A DNA stretch of 64,000 bases from Serratia liquefaciens ATCC 27592 (GTDB taxonomy: Bacteria; Pseudomonadota; Gammaproteobacteria; Enterobacterales; Enterobacteriaceae), in contig NC_021741.1 of NCBI RefSeq assembly GCF_000422085.1, positions 1,116,001 through 1,180,000 of the forward strand, read 5' to 3'. The notes beneath the pieces are model-generated. The model made no database searches. It was not told the DNA's origin and saw only the letters and a program-made list of their open reading frames with translations. The position numbers and the translations under genes were made by a program. Each line of letters starts with the position of its first letter. Position 1 is the stretch's first letter. This document shows, one piece after another, positions 49,247 through 59,792 of this stretch.

Positions 49247-49662
49247 GGTCCAACTCCTTTGCTGTTGTGGTGGCTCAAATTCAAAGAGCATCAGATTCTA
49301 AATGGAGATTTATTGCTCAAGTATAAAGATAGTCTTAGAACACATAACCGTTAGAAAATAGCCGATTGTGAATGGATTGAAACTAAAATGTTTCTTTTTT
49401 TGAGACGCCACGCGCACCAAATTAATGCAACAAAACCCCAATGCACCTTTGTGGTGCCGGTCATGCTCTTGAGTTGTGCACAGGTGCGACAAAACGTCAG
49501 TAAAAGTAAATCGGCTCTCTATAACAGCGTAATTAAAGCAAGGAGTGTGCCAGAAGCATTGATTTGGCGACGCTTTATGCTAGTCGCGTGGGAGAGTGCG
49601 GCGTGGAAAGCTGCAAGGTGGATGAGGGAAACGGGGCGCTGACGGGCAGCGCCCCGGGGGGG
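49247..49662. other. Intergenic gltI-lnt
   Basis: About 416 bp. It holds the gltI promoter region (AT-rich 49290-49420, no clear sigma-70 match) and, next to the lnt end, a nine-base hairpin GGGGCGCTG / CAGCGCCCC (49633-49655) that probably ends the lnt transcript although its T-run is only GTTTCCC. A 60-codon open frame at 49310-49492 on the minus strand has no ribosome site and unusual composition, so I do not call it. Confidence 0.5.
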
Positions 49663-51192
49663 TTATTTACGGCGCAGGCCGAGGATCAACGCCAGGCCGC
49701 CAAGCAGCAGGGTGATTATCCACAATGGCGTGGCGCCAAAACGGGCATAAGGTGTTATGCCAGTGGTTGGTGTGACTTTCACCTCCAGCACCTTGCGGGT
49801 GAACTGAGGGATCTCTGCGATCACCTCACCGTTGGCGTCTACCGCGGCGGTGACGCCGTTATTGGTGCTGCGCAACAGAGGGCGACCCAGCTCCAGAGCA
49901 CGCATGCGCGCCATCTGGAAGTGCTGCCATGGGCCGATGGAATGGCCGAACCAGGCGTCGTTGGAGATGGTCAGCAGGAAGTTGGTGTCCGGCCGGAAGT
50001 TGTCGCGAACCTGCTGGCCGAGAACAATCTCATAACAGATCGCCGCCGTCAGGTTATAGCCTTTCACGCTGAGCTGTGGCTGGACGTAGTCGCCACGACT
50101 GAATGAAGACATCGGTAAATCGAAGAACGGTGCCAGCGGGCGCAGCAGCGTTTCCAGCGGTACAAACTCGCCAAACGGCACCAGATGGTGCTTGTTATAG
50201 CGGTCCTTGGCCGGATAAACGTACGGCGTCGGCTCGCCCAGCACGATGGCGCTGTTGTAGATTTGCTGGCCCTGCGGCGTAGCACGCACATCAACAATAC
50301 CGGTGATCAGGCTGCTGTTTTTGGCGCGCATCAGGTCATCCATCATGGTCAGGAAGCCGTTCTGGCTGGCTTCGTAATCCGGAATGGCAGACTCCGGCCA
50401 GATGATGATCGGCGCTTTGCCCATATAAGGACGCGTTTCGTCCAAATAGGTTTGCAAGGTGCTGACCAACGCTTTCGGATCCCACTTCATCGACTGAGCG
50501 ATATTGCCCTGCACCATCGCGACGTTGACCGCCTTGTCCGGTTGCGGGGTAAACCAGTGCAGCTGGCGCAACGGCCACGGCAGCAACAGCAGTGCGATGG
50601 CAACCCCTGCCGCGGCGATCCGGCGTTGATTGACGGCGTACACCAACAGCCCGGCGATCGCCATCAGCATAAAGGTGATGGTATCTACCCCGAGCAACGG
50701 CGCCACGCCTTTCAGCGGGCCGTTAATCTGGCTGTAGCCAAATTGAAGCCAGGGGAAACCGGTCAGCACCCAGCCACGTAAAAACTCGGTGACTTGCCAC
50801 AACACGGGGGCGGCAATCGCTAAACGGTACCAACTGGTGGTCGGCCACAGACGTGCCAGTAACCCGGCGAACAGCCCGGTATACAGCGACAGGTAAGCCG
50901 CCAGCAGCACAACCAGGAAAATGTTGATGGAGAAAGGCATGCCGCCGAAGTCGGCAATGCTGACGTAAACCCAGTTGATTCCCGTCCCGAACAGACCGAA
51001 ACCCCAGCAAAAACCGAGCAAGGCAGACTGTTTGGTGGTGCGGTTCAGGGTTACGGCCAACAGGCCGAACAGAGAGACAAGGGCCGCCGGCCAGATATCG
51101 TAAGGGGAAAACGCCAGCGTGCCGCTGGCGCCGGTCAACAGCGCCAGCAGGGCGCGAACCCACTGGCGTTCAAGGAAAGAGGCTTTAGCCAT
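49663..51192 (-). CDS. lnt: Apolipoprotein N-acyltransferase Lnt
   Basis: A 509-residue inner-membrane enzyme adding the third acyl chain to lipoproteins. The N-terminal half has about seven helices; the C-terminal nitrilase domain has the catalytic triad Glu ([12 protein letters not shown]), Lys ([15 protein letters not shown]) and Cys ([11 protein letters not shown]). One more helix ends the protein. It follows corC by seven bases, as in E. coli. Confidence 0.96.
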   Translation of the reverse strand: MAKASFLERQWVRALLALLTGASGTLAFSPYDIWPAALVSLFGLLAVTLNRTTKQSALLGFCWGFGLFGTGINWVYVSIADFGGMPFSINIFLVVLLAAYLSLYTGLFAGLLARLWPTTSWYRLAIAAPVLWQVTEFLRGWVLTGFPWLQFGYSQINGPLKGVAPLLGVDTITFMLMAIAGLLVYAVNQRRIAAAGVAIALLLLPWPLRQLHWFTPQPDKAVNVAMVQGNIAQSMKWDPKALVSTLQTYLDETRPYMGKAPIIIWPESAIPDYEASQNGFLTMMDDLMRAKNSSLITGIVDVRATPQGQQIYNSAIVLGEPTPYVYPAKDRYNKHHLVPFGEFVPLETLLRPLAPFFDLPMSSFSRGDYVQPQLSVKGYNLTAAICYEIVLGQQVRDNFRPDTNFLLTISNDAWFGHSIGPWQHFQMARMRALELGRPLLRSTNNGVTAAVDANGEVIAEIPQFTRKVLEVKVTPTTGITPYARFGATPLWIITLLLGGLALILGLRRK

Positions 51193-51199
51193 GTTTGAT

Positions 51200-52078
51200 T
51201 TATTCTTCCAGTTTCGGTTGCGGAGAATCGTCCGGAATTTTTACATGAACCTGGATGATACGTCGACTGTCCGCCATCGCAACTTTAAATAGGTAACCTT
51301 CGATTTCAATGGTTTCCCCGCGTGCAGGCAGGTGACCGAAGGCTTGCATCACCAGGCCGCCGATGGTGTCGACCTCGTCGTCGCTGAAGTGGGTGCCGAA
51401 GGCTTCGTTGAAGTCTTCAATTGGCGCCAGCGCTCGCACGGTATACATATGGCGGCTGAGCTGGCGGATATCCAGATCGTCTTCGTCGTCGTATTCGTCT
51501 TCGATTTCGCCGACAATCAGTTCCAGAATATCTTCGATGGTGACCAGGCCGGACACGCCGCCGAACTCATCAATGACAATCGCCATGTGATAACGCTGGG
51601 AGCGGAACTCCTTCAGCATCCGGTCTACTCGCTTGCTTTCAGGCACCACCACGGCGGTGCGCAGCACCTTGTCGATGCTGAATTCCTCGGATTCCGCGCG
51701 CATAAACGGCAGCAGATCCTTGGCCATCAGAATGCCTTCGATGTGATCTTTATCTTCGCTGATCACCGGGAAGCGCGAGTGGGCGGATTCAATGATCACG
51801 TCCAGGCACTCTTCCAGCGTTTGGTTACGCTTGAGCGTCACCATCTGGGAGCGCGGGATCATGATATCGCGCACGCGCTGCTCGGCGATATCCATCACGC
51901 CTTCCAGCATGTCTCGGGTATCGGGATCGATCAGGTCGTTTTGCTCGGAATCACGGATCAGCTCTACCAGATCGCCACGGTTTTTGGGTTCGCCGTGGAA
52001 CAGCTGGTTAAGGATAAGAGTAAAGAACCCCTTCTTGGGACTGGGGCTGTCATTGCTTTGTGAATGGTCGTCGCTCAT
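51200..52078 (-). CDS. corC: CorC/YbeX, CBS-pair ion-homeostasis protein
   Basis: A 292-residue cytoplasmic protein with a short acidic/Lys N-terminus, two CBS domains ([20 protein letters not shown] and [21 protein letters not shown]) and a C-terminal CorC_HlyC transporter-associated domain. It is linked to magnesium/cobalt resistance and ribosome health. It lies in the ybeZ-ybeY-corC-lnt operon. Confidence 0.95.
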   Translation of the reverse strand: MSDDHSQSNDSPSPKKGFFTLILNQLFHGEPKNRGDLVELIRDSEQNDLIDPDTRDMLEGVMDIAEQRVRDIMIPRSQMVTLKRNQTLEECLDVIIESAHSRFPVISEDKDHIEGILMAKDLLPFMRAESEEFSIDKVLRTAVVVPESKRVDRMLKEFRSQRYHMAIVIDEFGGVSGLVTIEDILELIVGEIEDEYDDEDDLDIRQLSRHMYTVRALAPIEDFNEAFGTHFSDDEVDTIGGLVMQAFGHLPARGETIEIEGYLFKVAMADSRRIIQVHVKIPDDSPQPKLEE

Positions 52079-52162
52079 GGCGTTTTAGTTAATATCACTC
52101 ATGTCAGAGTTAGGGGAGTCAGCGGCAGCCCCATACGGGGGCTGCGGGGAAATCAGCTGACG

Positions 52163-52636
52163 TCAGAGGGGGTCTTTTTCCGCCAGGTACGGGTCCGGGT
52201 AACCCAGTCCGTGCATGATTTCGGTTTCCAAAGACTCCATTTCTTCGGCTTCATCGTCTTCGATGTGGTCATACCCTAGCAGATGAAGGCTGCCATGGAC
52301 AACCATATGCGCCCAGTGGGCCTCCAGCGCCTTCTCTTGCTCGACGGCTTCCTGTTCAACCACCTGACGGCAGATGATCAGATCGCCCAGCAGCGGCAGC
52401 TCGATACCCGGGGGAGCTTCGAACGGGAAAGACAGCACGTTGGTCGGTTTGTCTTTGCCGCGATAGGTCAGGTTCAACTCGTTACTTTCCGCTTCATCCA
52501 CCAGGCGAATGGTGACCTCGGCCTCCTCCTGAAACTGCGGCAGCACGCCTTCCAGCCAGCGCTGGAAGGTGGCTTCATCCGGCAGGCCGTTGCTGTCTGC
52601 ACAGGCAATCTGCAGATCCAAAATCACCTGGCTCAT
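52163..52636 (-). CDS. ybeY: Endoribonuclease / rRNA maturation factor YbeY
   Basis: A 157-residue metalloprotein with the zinc triad [11 protein letters not shown]. It takes part in 16S rRNA 3'-end maturation and 70S quality control. Its start overlaps the ybeZ stop (ATGA), so the two are co-translated. Confidence 0.96.
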   Translation of the reverse strand: MSQVILDLQIACADSNGLPDEATFQRWLEGVLPQFQEEAEVTIRLVDEAESNELNLTYRGKDKPTNVLSFPFEAPPGIELPLLGDLIICRQVVEQEAVEQEKALEAHWAHMVVHGSLHLLGYDHIEDDEAEEMESLETEIMHGLGYPDPYLAEKDPL

Positions 52637-53688
52637 GGTGTCTCCTGCTCGGAGGCGATGGTTGCCTCGCGTTTACGTTGTTCGGCAATCGCATCTTTGC
52701 GTTTTTGTTCGGCGGCTTCCCAGGCTTCATAAGCGATGACCACGCGGGCCACCACCGGATGGCGTACCACGTCTTCGCTATGGAAGAAATTGAAGCTCAG
52801 TTCTTCGACGTCCGACAGCACTTCCACCGCGTGGCGCAGGCCGGATTTTTGATTGCGCGGCAGGTCTATCTGCGTCACGTCACCGGTGATGACCGCCTTG
52901 GAGTTGAAGCCAATACGCGTCAGGAACATCTTCATCTGTTCGATGGTGGTGTTCTGGCTCTCGTCGAGGATGATAAACGCGTCGTTCAACGTACGGCCGC
53001 GCATATAGGCCAGCGGCGCGACTTCTATCACGTTACGTTCGATCAGCTTCTCCACGCGCTCAAAGCCCAGCATTTCGAACAGGGCGTCATACAGCGGGCG
53101 CAGGTAAGGATCGACCTTCTGGCTCAGATCCCCCGGCAGGAAGCCCAGTTTTTCACCGGCTTCAACCGCTGGACGGGTCAGCAGAATGCGGCGGATCTCC
53201 TGGCGTTCCAATGCGTCCACCGCAGCGGCGACCGCCAGGTAGGTCTTGCCGGTACCGGCCGGGCCGATGCCGAAGGTGATGTCGTGATCGAGAATATTGG
53301 CAATGTATTGCGCCTGATTCGGCGTGCGCGGTTTCACCATGCCGCGTTTGGTTTTGATGGTCACCGCCTTGCCGTAATCCGGCACGCTGTCGGCAACCTG
53401 TTCCAGCACCCGGCTTTCTTTGATCGCTAAATGGATCTGCTCCGGGTCGATATCCGGGATCACGCCGCGAATGGGGGCGGTGTCCACATACAGATGGCGC
53501 AAGATATCGGCGGCGGCAACCACGCACGGGTTCTTGCCGACCAGCTTGAAACGGTTGTCACGGCGGTTGATCTCAATGCCCAACCGGCGTTCGAGTTGTT
53601 TGATATTGTCATCAAACGGGCCGCACAGGCTGAGCAATCGCTTATTGTCTGCCGGCTCTAACAAAATTTCTTGTGTTGCGACGTTCAA
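52633..53688 (-). CDS. ybeZ: PhoH-like ATPase YbeZ
   Basis: A 351-residue NTPase with Walker [14 protein letters not shown], Walker [10 protein letters not shown] and sensor region, partner of YbeY. I start at the TTG of 53688 ([15 protein letters not shown] aligns with the known N-terminus), because TGAGGAATAG immediately upstream is a good ribosome site; another TTG at 53700 overlaps that site. There is no suitable ATG. First gene of the operon. Confidence 0.92.
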   Translation of the reverse strand: MNVATQEILLEPADNKRLLSLCGPFDDNIKQLERRLGIEINRRDNRFKLVGKNPCVVAAADILRHLYVDTAPIRGVIPDIDPEQIHLAIKESRVLEQVADSVPDYGKAVTIKTKRGMVKPRTPNQAQYIANILDHDITFGIGPAGTGKTYLAVAAAVDALERQEIRRILLTRPAVEAGEKLGFLPGDLSQKVDPYLRPLYDALFEMLGFERVEKLIERNVIEVAPLAYMRGRTLNDAFIILDESQNTTIEQMKMFLTRIGFNSKAVITGDVTQIDLPRNQKSGLRHAVEVLSDVEELSFNFFHSEDVVRHPVVARVVIAYEAWEAAEQKRKDAIAEQRKREATIASEQETP

Positions 53689-53851
53689 ACTATTCCTCAA
53701 GGCTCATATCGGGCCTGGTTGGTTTTCGGTACGCGCGTCCAGGGCCAAGCCTGAACTCTCTACCTTGAATTATTCATGGTGCGCCGCACTGGCGCAAGTT
53801 TACCCATGATCTATCTGTGCGTCGGCGGCAAAATTCAAGGGCCGAAGGAGG

Positions 53852-53876
53852 AAAAACGCGGCCAAAACAGCCGCGT
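53852..53876 (-). terminator. Terminator after yjdM/phnA
   Basis: ACGCGGC (53856-53862) and GCCGCGT (53870-53876) form a seven-base stem with loop CAAAACA, followed on the minus strand by five T. Confidence 0.85.
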
Positions 53877-53903
53877 AATGCTTTGGAGATTCAGGGCTGG
53901 CGA

Positions 53904-54239
53904 TCAGTTCTTTTTCACGAATTCGGATTTCAGCTTCATCGGGCCAAAGCCATCGATCTTGCAGTCGATGTTGTGGTCGCCTTCCACCAGGCGGATGTTC
54001 TTCACTTTGGTGCCGATTTTCAGCATGGAAGAGCTGCCTTTGACCTTGAGGTCTTTCACTACGGTCACGGCGTCGCCGTCGGCCAGCAGGTTGCCGTTGG
54101 CGTCTTTGACAATCAGCGTATCGCTGTCGTCCGCCGGCGCGCTGTCGCTCCACTCGTGGGCGCACTCAGGGCAGATAAACAGGTTGTTATCCTGGTAGGT
54201 GTATTCGGAGTTGCACTTTGGGCAGTGTGGGAGTTGCAT
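53904..54239 (-). CDS. yjdM: YjdM/PhnA zinc-ribbon protein
   Basis: A 111-residue protein: an N-terminal zinc ribbon ([12 protein letters not shown] and [10 protein letters not shown]) and a C-terminal SH3-like barrel ([19 protein letters not shown], ending KSEFVKKN). Despite the old name PhnA, a role in phosphonate use is not established. E. coli has it far away (yjdM); here it sits between ybeZ and miaB with its own terminators on both sides, so it is transcribed alone. ATG 54239 is the likely start. Confidence 0.92.
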   Translation of the reverse strand: MQLPHCPKCNSEYTYQDNNLFICPECAHEWSDSAPADDSDTLIVKDANGNLLADGDAVTVVKDLKVKGSSSMLKIGTKVKNIRLVEGDHNIDCKIDGFGPMKLKSEFVKKN

Positions 54240-54258
54240 GTTATGTCGCCTCTTAATC

Positions 54259-54303
54259 AAAAAAATAAAAAAAAAGAAAATAGCCGGGCATCGAGACCCG
54301 GCT
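54259..54303 (-). terminator. Terminator after miaB
   Basis: AGCCGGG (54282-54288) / CCCGGCT (54297-54303), loop of eight, followed on the minus strand by a 20-base tract that is nearly all T. It separates miaB from the yjdM gene. Confidence 0.9.
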
Positions 54304-54371
54304 GATAAGTCATAAGGATAATCGCTGACGTGGCGTCGGGCGCCACGGCTTACAGCACTGCGGAGAGGGCG

Positions 54372-55796
54372 TCAGGGCTGATAAATGCCGACGCCCAGCG
54401 CGTTCTCTTTTCGGGTTCGGGCGATGACTGACTGCGGGGATTCATGCACGCGCAGGTCCATCTGCTGTTCGGTACGTACCACTGCGCCACGCAGTGTGTT
54501 GGTCAAAACCTCGGTGATTTCCACATCAACGAACTGACCGATCATATCCGGCGTGCCTTCAAAGTTCACCACGCGGTTGCAGGCTGTCCGGCCCGCCAGC
54601 TCCATCACGCTTTTGCGGGAAGTGCCTTCCACCAAAATACGCTGTACGGTTCCGAGCATCCGGCGGCTGAACTGCAGCACCTGCTGGTTGATGCGATCCT
54701 GCAGGATATACAGACGCTGTTTCTTTTCCTCTTCGCTGACGTCATCGACCATATCGGCCGCCGGTGTGCCAGGGCGGGACGAGTAGATAAAGCTGAAGCT
54801 GGTATCAAAGTTGATCTCGGCAATCAGATTCATGGTCTGTTCGAAATCGGCCTGGGTTTCACCCGGGAAGCCGATAATAAAATCGGAGCTGAGCTGGATG
54901 TCCGGCCGCGCCTTGCGCAGCTTGCGAATGATCGCTTTGTATTCCAACGCGGTATGCGCGCGCTTCATCATGGTCAGTATACGGTCTGAGCCGCTTTGTA
55001 CCGGCAGATGCAGGAAGCTCACCAGCTCCGGCGTGTCTTCATAAACCGCGATGATATCGTCGGTGAATTCAATCGGATGGCTGGTGGTGAAACGGATGCG
55101 GTCGATACCGTCGATGGCCGCCACCAGGCGCAGCAGTTCGGCAAACGAGCAAATTTCGCCGTCGTAAGTCGCGCCGCGATAGGCGTTGACGTTCTGGCCG
55201 AGCAGGTTGACTTCGCGTACGCCCTGCGCCGCCAGTTGGGCGACTTCAAACAGGACGTCATCGCTTGGGCGGCTGACTTCTTCACCGCGGGTATAAGGCA
55301 CCACGCAGAAGGTACAGTACTTGTTGCAGCCTTCCATGATGGAGACGAAGGCGGTAGGGCCTTCGGCACGCGGTTCCGGCAGACGATCGAATTTTTCGAT
55401 TTCCGGAAAGCTGATGTCGACGATGGGGCTGCGGGTGCCCTGCACGTGGTTGAGCATTTCCGGCAGGCGGTGCAGGGTCTGCGGCCCGAACACGACGTCG
55501 ACGCAGGGCGCGCGGCTGCGAATGTGTTCGCCTTCCTGTGAGGCCACGCAGCCACCGACGCCGATGATCAGCGCCGGGTTCTTTTCTTTCAGCAGTTTCC
55601 AACGCCCTAACATGGCGAAAACTTTTTCCTGCGCTTTCTCACGGATCGAGCAGGTATTCAGCAGCAGCACGTCCGCTTCTTCAGCGTTGTCGGTCCATTG
55701 GTAACCGTGTGTGCTTCCCAGTAAGTCCGCCATTTTCGATGAATCATATTCATTCATCTGGCAGCCCCAGGTTTTGATATGTAGTTTTTTGGTCAT
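54372..55796 (-). CDS. miaB: tRNA-2-methylthio-N6-dimethylallyladenosine synthase MiaB
   Basis: A 474-residue radical SAM methylthiotransferase acting on i6A37 of tRNAs. The N-terminal domain has its three cluster cysteines ([29 protein letters not shown]), then the radical [14 protein letters not shown] near residue 157, and a C-terminal TRAM domain. The length matches E. coli (474). Divergent from ubiF. Confidence 0.97.
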   Translation of the reverse strand: MTKKLHIKTWGCQMNEYDSSKMADLLGSTHGYQWTDNAEEADVLLLNTCSIREKAQEKVFAMLGRWKLLKEKNPALIIGVGGCVASQEGEHIRSRAPCVDVVFGPQTLHRLPEMLNHVQGTRSPIVDISFPEIEKFDRLPEPRAEGPTAFVSIMEGCNKYCTFCVVPYTRGEEVSRPSDDVLFEVAQLAAQGVREVNLLGQNVNAYRGATYDGEICSFAELLRLVAAIDGIDRIRFTTSHPIEFTDDIIAVYEDTPELVSFLHLPVQSGSDRILTMMKRAHTALEYKAIIRKLRKARPDIQLSSDFIIGFPGETQADFEQTMNLIAEINFDTSFSFIYSSRPGTPAADMVDDVSEEEKKQRLYILQDRINQQVLQFSRRMLGTVQRILVEGTSRKSVMELAGRTACNRVVNFEGTPDMIGQFVDVEITEVLTNTLRGAVVRTEQQMDLRVHESPQSVIARTRKENALGVGIYQP

Positions 55797-55992
55797 TGAC
55801 TTGCCATTACTCAGTGCGGACGAAAGTTGCGATACGCGACATGCAGGGCGCTTATTGTAAACATTTGACGCCGTTGTGACCAGCGCGGGGAAAACACCAT
55901 GCGACCTGAAGCCAAATTAAAAATCCGTTACACTGGAGCCAAACGCCATGCCGGTGGGAATGGCGATAATTCACTAAGAAAACATAGCCAAT

Positions 55993-57174
55993 ATGAACGT
56001 ATCTCAAAAACGGTATGACGCCGTGGTGGTAGGCGGCGGAATGGTCGGCGCGGCCGCCGCATTGGGGCTGGCGCAGGCCGGTTGGTCGGTGGCCTTGCTG
56101 GAACATCAGGCGCCGCAGGCGTTCGATGCGCAAAGCCCGCCGGATCTGCGTATTTCCGCCATCGGCTGCACCTCGGTGGGGTTGCTGAAACAACTCGGCG
56201 CCTGGCCGGCGGTGCAAGCGATGCGCTCGGCGCCTTACCGCCGATTGGAAACCTGGGAGTGGGCCTCTTCACGGGTAGCGTTTGACGCCGCCTCGCTCGG
56301 CCTGCCGGAGCTGGGTTTTATGGTAGAAAACCGTATTTTGCAACTGGCGCTCTGGCAACAGCTGGAGCAGTGCGAAAATCTGACGCTCTATTGCCCCGCC
56401 AGGCTGCGTTCGCTGCAGCGGAATGACGACCACTGGCAAGTGACGCTGGACTCTTCACAGACGCTACAAGCGCGTTTGGTAGTGGGGGCCGATGGAGCCA
56501 ACTCGCAGGTGCGCAATTTGGCCGCTATCGGCACCAGCGGCTGGCAGTACCGCCAGTCCTGCATGCTGATCACCGTCGATACCGGCGCGCCGCAGCAAGA
56601 TACGACCTGGCAGCAGTTTTTCCCTTCCGGTCCCCGGGCTTTCCTGCCGTTGTATGATCAATGGGCCTCGCTGGTGTGGTACGACAGCCCGCAGCGCATC
56701 CGCCAGCTGCAGGCGATGCCGCCAGCGCAGCTTGATAAAGAGATCGCCGAAGCCTTTCCTGCCCGCTTAGGGGAAGTGAAGGTGCATGCGGCCGGATCTT
56801 TCCCGTTAGCGCGCCGCCATGCACAACGCTACGTGTTGCCGGGGTTGGTGTTGCTCGGTGACGCGGCACATACCATCAACCCGTTAGCCGGGCAGGGAGT
56901 AAACCTGGGGTATCGTGACGTAGAAGCCTTGCTGGCGGTTTTGTGTGATGCACGCGAGTTGGGTGAAGACTGGAGCAGCGAAGCGGTGCTGATGCGTTAT
57001 CAGCGTCGCCGTCGCACCGATAACTTGCTGATGCAAAGTGGTATGGATCTGTTTTATACCGCTTTCAGCAATAATTTGTCGCCGCTTTGCGTGGCGCGCA
57101 ATATTGCGTTGATGGCGGCCCAGCGGGCGGGCAAGTTGAAGGAACATGCGCTGAAATACGCGCTGGGGCTGTAG
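55993..57174 (+). CDS. ubiF: 3-demethoxyubiquinol 3-hydroxylase UbiF
   Basis: A 393-residue FAD monooxygenase of ubiquinone synthesis. FAD site VVGGGMVGAAAALGLAQAGW at the N-terminus, the mid-protein VVGADGANSQVR and the GDAAHTINPLAGQGVNLGYRD FAD/substrate motif are complete. Position between miaB and the tRNA operon as in E. coli. The ribosome site is weak. Confidence 0.95.
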   Translation: MNVSQKRYDAVVVGGGMVGAAAALGLAQAGWSVALLEHQAPQAFDAQSPPDLRISAIGCTSVGLLKQLGAWPAVQAMRSAPYRRLETWEWASSRVAFDAASLGLPELGFMVENRILQLALWQQLEQCENLTLYCPARLRSLQRNDDHWQVTLDSSQTLQARLVVGADGANSQVRNLAAIGTSGWQYRQSCMLITVDTGAPQQDTTWQQFFPSGPRAFLPLYDQWASLVWYDSPQRIRQLQAMPPAQLDKEIAEAFPARLGEVKVHAAGSFPLARRHAQRYVLPGLVLLGDAAHTINPLAGQGVNLGYRDVEALLAVLCDARELGEDWSSEAVLMRYQRRRRTDNLLMQSGMDLFYTAFSNNLSPLCVARNIALMAAQRAGKLKEHALKYALGL

Positions 57175-57246
57175 GCGGCCCTTCCTACAAGGGCGCAGTT
57201 CAATGTCGCGCCCTTATTCATCCGGTCTCGCCAAATTCCAGATAGC

Positions 57247-57271
57247 AAAAAGCCCGCCGAAGCGGGCTTTT
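57247..57271. terminator. Bidirectional terminator between ubiF and the tRNA operon
   Basis: AGCCCGC (57251-57257), loop CGAA, GCGGGCT (57262-57268), with AAAA on one side and TTTT on the other; it can end both convergent transcripts. Confidence 0.9.
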
Positions 57272-57278
57272 CTAAATG

Positions 57279-57353
57279 TGGCTGGGGTGCCAGGATTCGA
57301 ACCTGGGTATGCTGGTATCAGAAACCAGAGCCTTACCGCTTGGCGACACCCCA
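57279..57353 (-). tRNA. glnV: tRNA-Gln (anticodon CTG)
   Basis: 75 nt including encoded CCA. The anticodon stem CTGGT/ACCAG holds loop TTCTGAT with anticodon CTG. Acceptor TGGGGTG pairs with CACCCCA (with the usual weak first pair of tRNA-Gln). It is the last tRNA of the operon; E. coli has two CTG copies here. Confidence 0.95.
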
Positions 57354-57372
57354 ATGGTGTAACAGTAAAATA

Positions 57373-57449
57373 TGGTGGCTACGACGGGATTTGAACCTGT
57401 GACCCCATCATTATGAGTGATGTGCTCTAACCAGCTGAGCTACGTAGCC
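57373..57449 (-). tRNA. metU: tRNA-Met (elongator, anticodon CAT)
   Basis: 77 nt with CCA. Acceptor GGCTACG/CGTAGCC pairs fully, unlike initiator tRNA; anticodon loop CTCATAA. Identical over its whole length to the first tRNA of the operon at 57806. Confidence 0.96.
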
Positions 57450-57489
57450 ATTTTTCGATATTTTACTTTAAAAGTCAACAGCATTGGTA

Positions 57490-57564
57490 TGGCTGGGGTA
57501 CCTGGATTCGAACCAGGGAATGCTGGTATCAAAAACCAGTGCCTTACCGCTTGGCGATACCCCA
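57490..57564 (-). tRNA. glnW: tRNA-Gln (anticodon TTG)
   Basis: 75 nt with CCA; anticodon stem CTGGT/ACCAG, loop TTTTGAT, anticodon TTG. Confidence 0.96.
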
Positions 57565-57608
57565 TCAACACGTTTAACTTTTTTGCAACATCCCCATCCT
57601 AAAAAAGA

Positions 57609-57683
57609 TGGCTGGGGTACCTGGATTCGAACCAGGGAATGCCGGTATCAAAAACCGGTGCCTTACCGCTTGGCGATACCCCA
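57609..57683 (-). tRNA. glnU: tRNA-Gln (anticodon TTG)
   Basis: 75 nt with CCA; the same as the neighbouring copy except for a compensated change in the anticodon stem (CCGGT/ACCGG), anticodon TTG. Confidence 0.96.
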
Positions 57684-57712
57684 CCTGTTGCCTGCAACTC
57701 GATGAAAAGAAA

Positions 57713-57797
57713 TGGTGCGGGAGGCGAGACTTGAACTCGCACACCTTGCGGCGCTAGAACCTAAATCTAGTGCGTCTACCAATTTCGCCACTCCCGC
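57713..57797 (-). tRNA. leuW: tRNA-Leu (anticodon TAG)
   Basis: 85 nt with CCA and a long variable arm. Acceptor GCGGGAG/CTCCCGC, anticodon stem CTAGA/TCTAG with loop TTTAGGT, anticodon TAG, read CUN codons. Confidence 0.96.
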
Positions 57798-57805
57798 AAA
57801 AAAGA

Positions 57806-57882
57806 TGGTGGCTACGACGGGATTTGAACCTGTGACCCCATCATTATGAGTGATGTGCTCTAACCAGCTGAGCTACGTAGCC
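57806..57882 (-). tRNA. metT: tRNA-Met (elongator, anticodon CAT)
   Basis: 77 nt with CCA, identical to the copy at 57373-57449. It is the first tRNA after the operon promoter. Confidence 0.96.
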
Positions 57883-57921
57883 ATCTTTTTTCGCGCAACC
57901 TTCATCGGCGTTGCGGGGCGC

Positions 57922-57950
57922 ATTATGCGTATATGGCCGTTTTGCGTCAA
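57922..57950 (-). promoter_or_regulatory. Sigma-70 promoter of the tRNA operon
   Basis: On the minus strand TTGACG (57950-57945), 17 bases, CATAAT (57927-57922), then GCGCCCCGC as a GC-rich discriminator of the kind that gives stringent control. Transcription would begin about 57915, some 30 bases before the first tRNA. Confidence 0.85.
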
Positions 57951-58060
57951 CAAGTTTTTTCCCGAAAAAGCGGCTGGATGTGTCGTTTGTCTGGGTTGTG
58001 AACAGTATGGCGATAAAAGCATCAGTTCAGGCAATTAATGGTTGAAAACATCAGCAAAAA

Positions 58061-58080
58061 GGCGGGCCCAGAGGCCCGCC
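58061..58080 (-). terminator. Terminator after asnB
   Basis: GGCGGGCC / GGCCCGCC perfect eight-base stem with loop CAGA, followed on the minus strand by five T. It lies 22 bases after the asnB stop. Confidence 0.92.
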
Positions 58081-58102
58081 TTGGGGAGAAAACCCGGCGT
58101 GA

Positions 58103-59767
58103 TTATTTGTAGGCGGACTGGTGAACGCCGACTGCACGACCAGAAGGATCGTCCATTTTCTTGAATGACTCGTCCCATTCGATGGCTTTGGCTGAGGAAC
58201 AGGCCACTGACGGGCCGCCAGGCACGCATTCTGCCGCGCTTGGCAGCGGGAACAGCTCTTCGAAAATTTCGCGATACAGGTAGCCTTCTTTGGAGCTCGG
58301 CGTGTTGTACGGGAAACGGAAACGTGCGGTTTCGAGCTGTTGATCGCTGATCTGCTTGGCAGCGACCTCTTTCAGCGTGTCAATCCAGCTGTAACCCACG
58401 CCGTCGGAGAACTGCTCTTTCTGGCGCCAGGCGACGCTGGCCGGCAGATAGGATTCAAAACATTCGCGCAGGATATGTTTTTCCATTTTGCCATTGCCGC
58501 ACATTTTGTCCTTAGGGTTGATGCGCATAGCCACGTCGAGGAATTTTTTATCCAGGAAGGGCACACGGGCTTCCACACCCCAGGCGGACATCGCCTTGTT
58601 GGCGCGCGCGCAGTCAAACATATGCAGTGCTAACAGTTTACGTACGGTTTCGTCGTGGAACTCACGGGCATCCGGCGCTTTATGGAAGTACAGGTAGCCG
58701 CCGAACACTTCGTCCGCGCCTTCGCCAGACAGCACCATCTTGATGCCCATCGCCTTGATCTTGCGTGACATCAGGTACATCGGGGTGGAAGCGCGAATGG
58801 TGGTAACGTCATAGGTTTCGATGTGATAAATCACGTCGCGAATGGCGTCCAGACCTTCCTGTACGGTGAAGTGGATCTCATGGTGCACGGTGCCCAGGTG
58901 ATTTGCCACTTCCTGCGCGGCGCGCAGATCCGGTGAACCCTCCAGACCCACGGCGAAGGAGTGCAGCTGTGGCCACCAGGCTTCGCTGCGCTCTTGATCT
59001 TCGACACGGCGTGCCGCGTACTTTTTGGTAATGGCGGAGATCACCGAAGAATCCAGGCCGCCGGACAGCAGGACGCCATAGGGTACGTCGGACATCAGGT
59101 GGCTTTTCACCGAGTCTTCCAGCGCGTTGCGCAGGGCATTGGCGTCGGTCACGTTGTCTTTAACGTTGTCGTAATCGAACCAGTCACGTTGATAATATTC
59201 GCGGATCTCGCCGTCCTGGCTCCACAGGTAGCTGCCCGCCGGGAATTCTTTAATGGTGCGGCAAACCGGCACCAACGCTTTCATTTCAGAGGCGACATAC
59301 AGGTTGCCGAATTCGTCATGGCCCATGTACAGCGGGATAATGCCCAGATGGTCGCGGCCAATCAGGTAAGCGTCTTTCTCTGAATCGTACAGCGCGAAGG
59401 CGAACATCCCTTGCAGTTCGTCGAGGAAGTCAGGGCCTTTCTCCTGGTACAGCGCCAGAATCACTTCACAGTCGGAGCCGGTCTGGAATTGGTAGCGATC
59501 GCTAAACTGCTGGCGCAGCGCCTGATGGTTGTAGATCTCGCCGTTAACGGCCAGAACGTGGGTGTGCGCAGCGTTGTACAGCGGTTGGGCACCATTGTTG
59601 ACGTCGACAATCGACAGGCGCTCATGCACCAGGATGGCTTTATCGCTGGCGTAAACACCGGACCAATCTGGGCCGCGGTGGCGCATCAGACGGGACAGCT
59701 CCAGCGCTTTCTTACGCAATTCAACGGGATCGGACTTCAGATCGAGCACACCGAAAATAGAACACAT
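58103..59767 (-). CDS. asnB: Asparagine synthetase B (glutamine-hydrolysing)
   Basis: A 554-residue enzyme that makes asparagine from aspartate, glutamine and ATP. The N-terminal class II glutaminase has the nucleophile Cys2 (MCSIFGVLDL), and the synthetase domain has the PP-loop LLSGGLDSSVISA near residue 235. The length matches E. coli AsnB. An ERIC repeat lies 25 bp upstream. Confidence 0.97.
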   Translation of the reverse strand: MCSIFGVLDLKSDPVELRKKALELSRLMRHRGPDWSGVYASDKAILVHERLSIVDVNNGAQPLYNAAHTHVLAVNGEIYNHQALRQQFSDRYQFQTGSDCEVILALYQEKGPDFLDELQGMFAFALYDSEKDAYLIGRDHLGIIPLYMGHDEFGNLYVASEMKALVPVCRTIKEFPAGSYLWSQDGEIREYYQRDWFDYDNVKDNVTDANALRNALEDSVKSHLMSDVPYGVLLSGGLDSSVISAITKKYAARRVEDQERSEAWWPQLHSFAVGLEGSPDLRAAQEVANHLGTVHHEIHFTVQEGLDAIRDVIYHIETYDVTTIRASTPMYLMSRKIKAMGIKMVLSGEGADEVFGGYLYFHKAPDAREFHDETVRKLLALHMFDCARANKAMSAWGVEARVPFLDKKFLDVAMRINPKDKMCGNGKMEKHILRECFESYLPASVAWRQKEQFSDGVGYSWIDTLKEVAAKQISDQQLETARFRFPYNTPSSKEGYLYREIFEELFPLPSAAECVPGGPSVACSSAKAIEWDESFKKMDDPSGRAVGVHQSAYK

Positions 59768-59792
59768 ATACCGACTCTCCTAACGACTTTTT

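Noticed and set aside
49310..49492. 60-codon minus-strand frame upstream of gltI
   Set aside because: No ribosome site, mixed composition with no domain or signal, and it occupies the gltI promoter region.
57417..57705. Plus-strand frames across the tRNA genes, with repeated [12 protein letters not shown] peptides
   Set aside because: These are translations of the antisense of tRNA-Gln genes, a well-known artefact.
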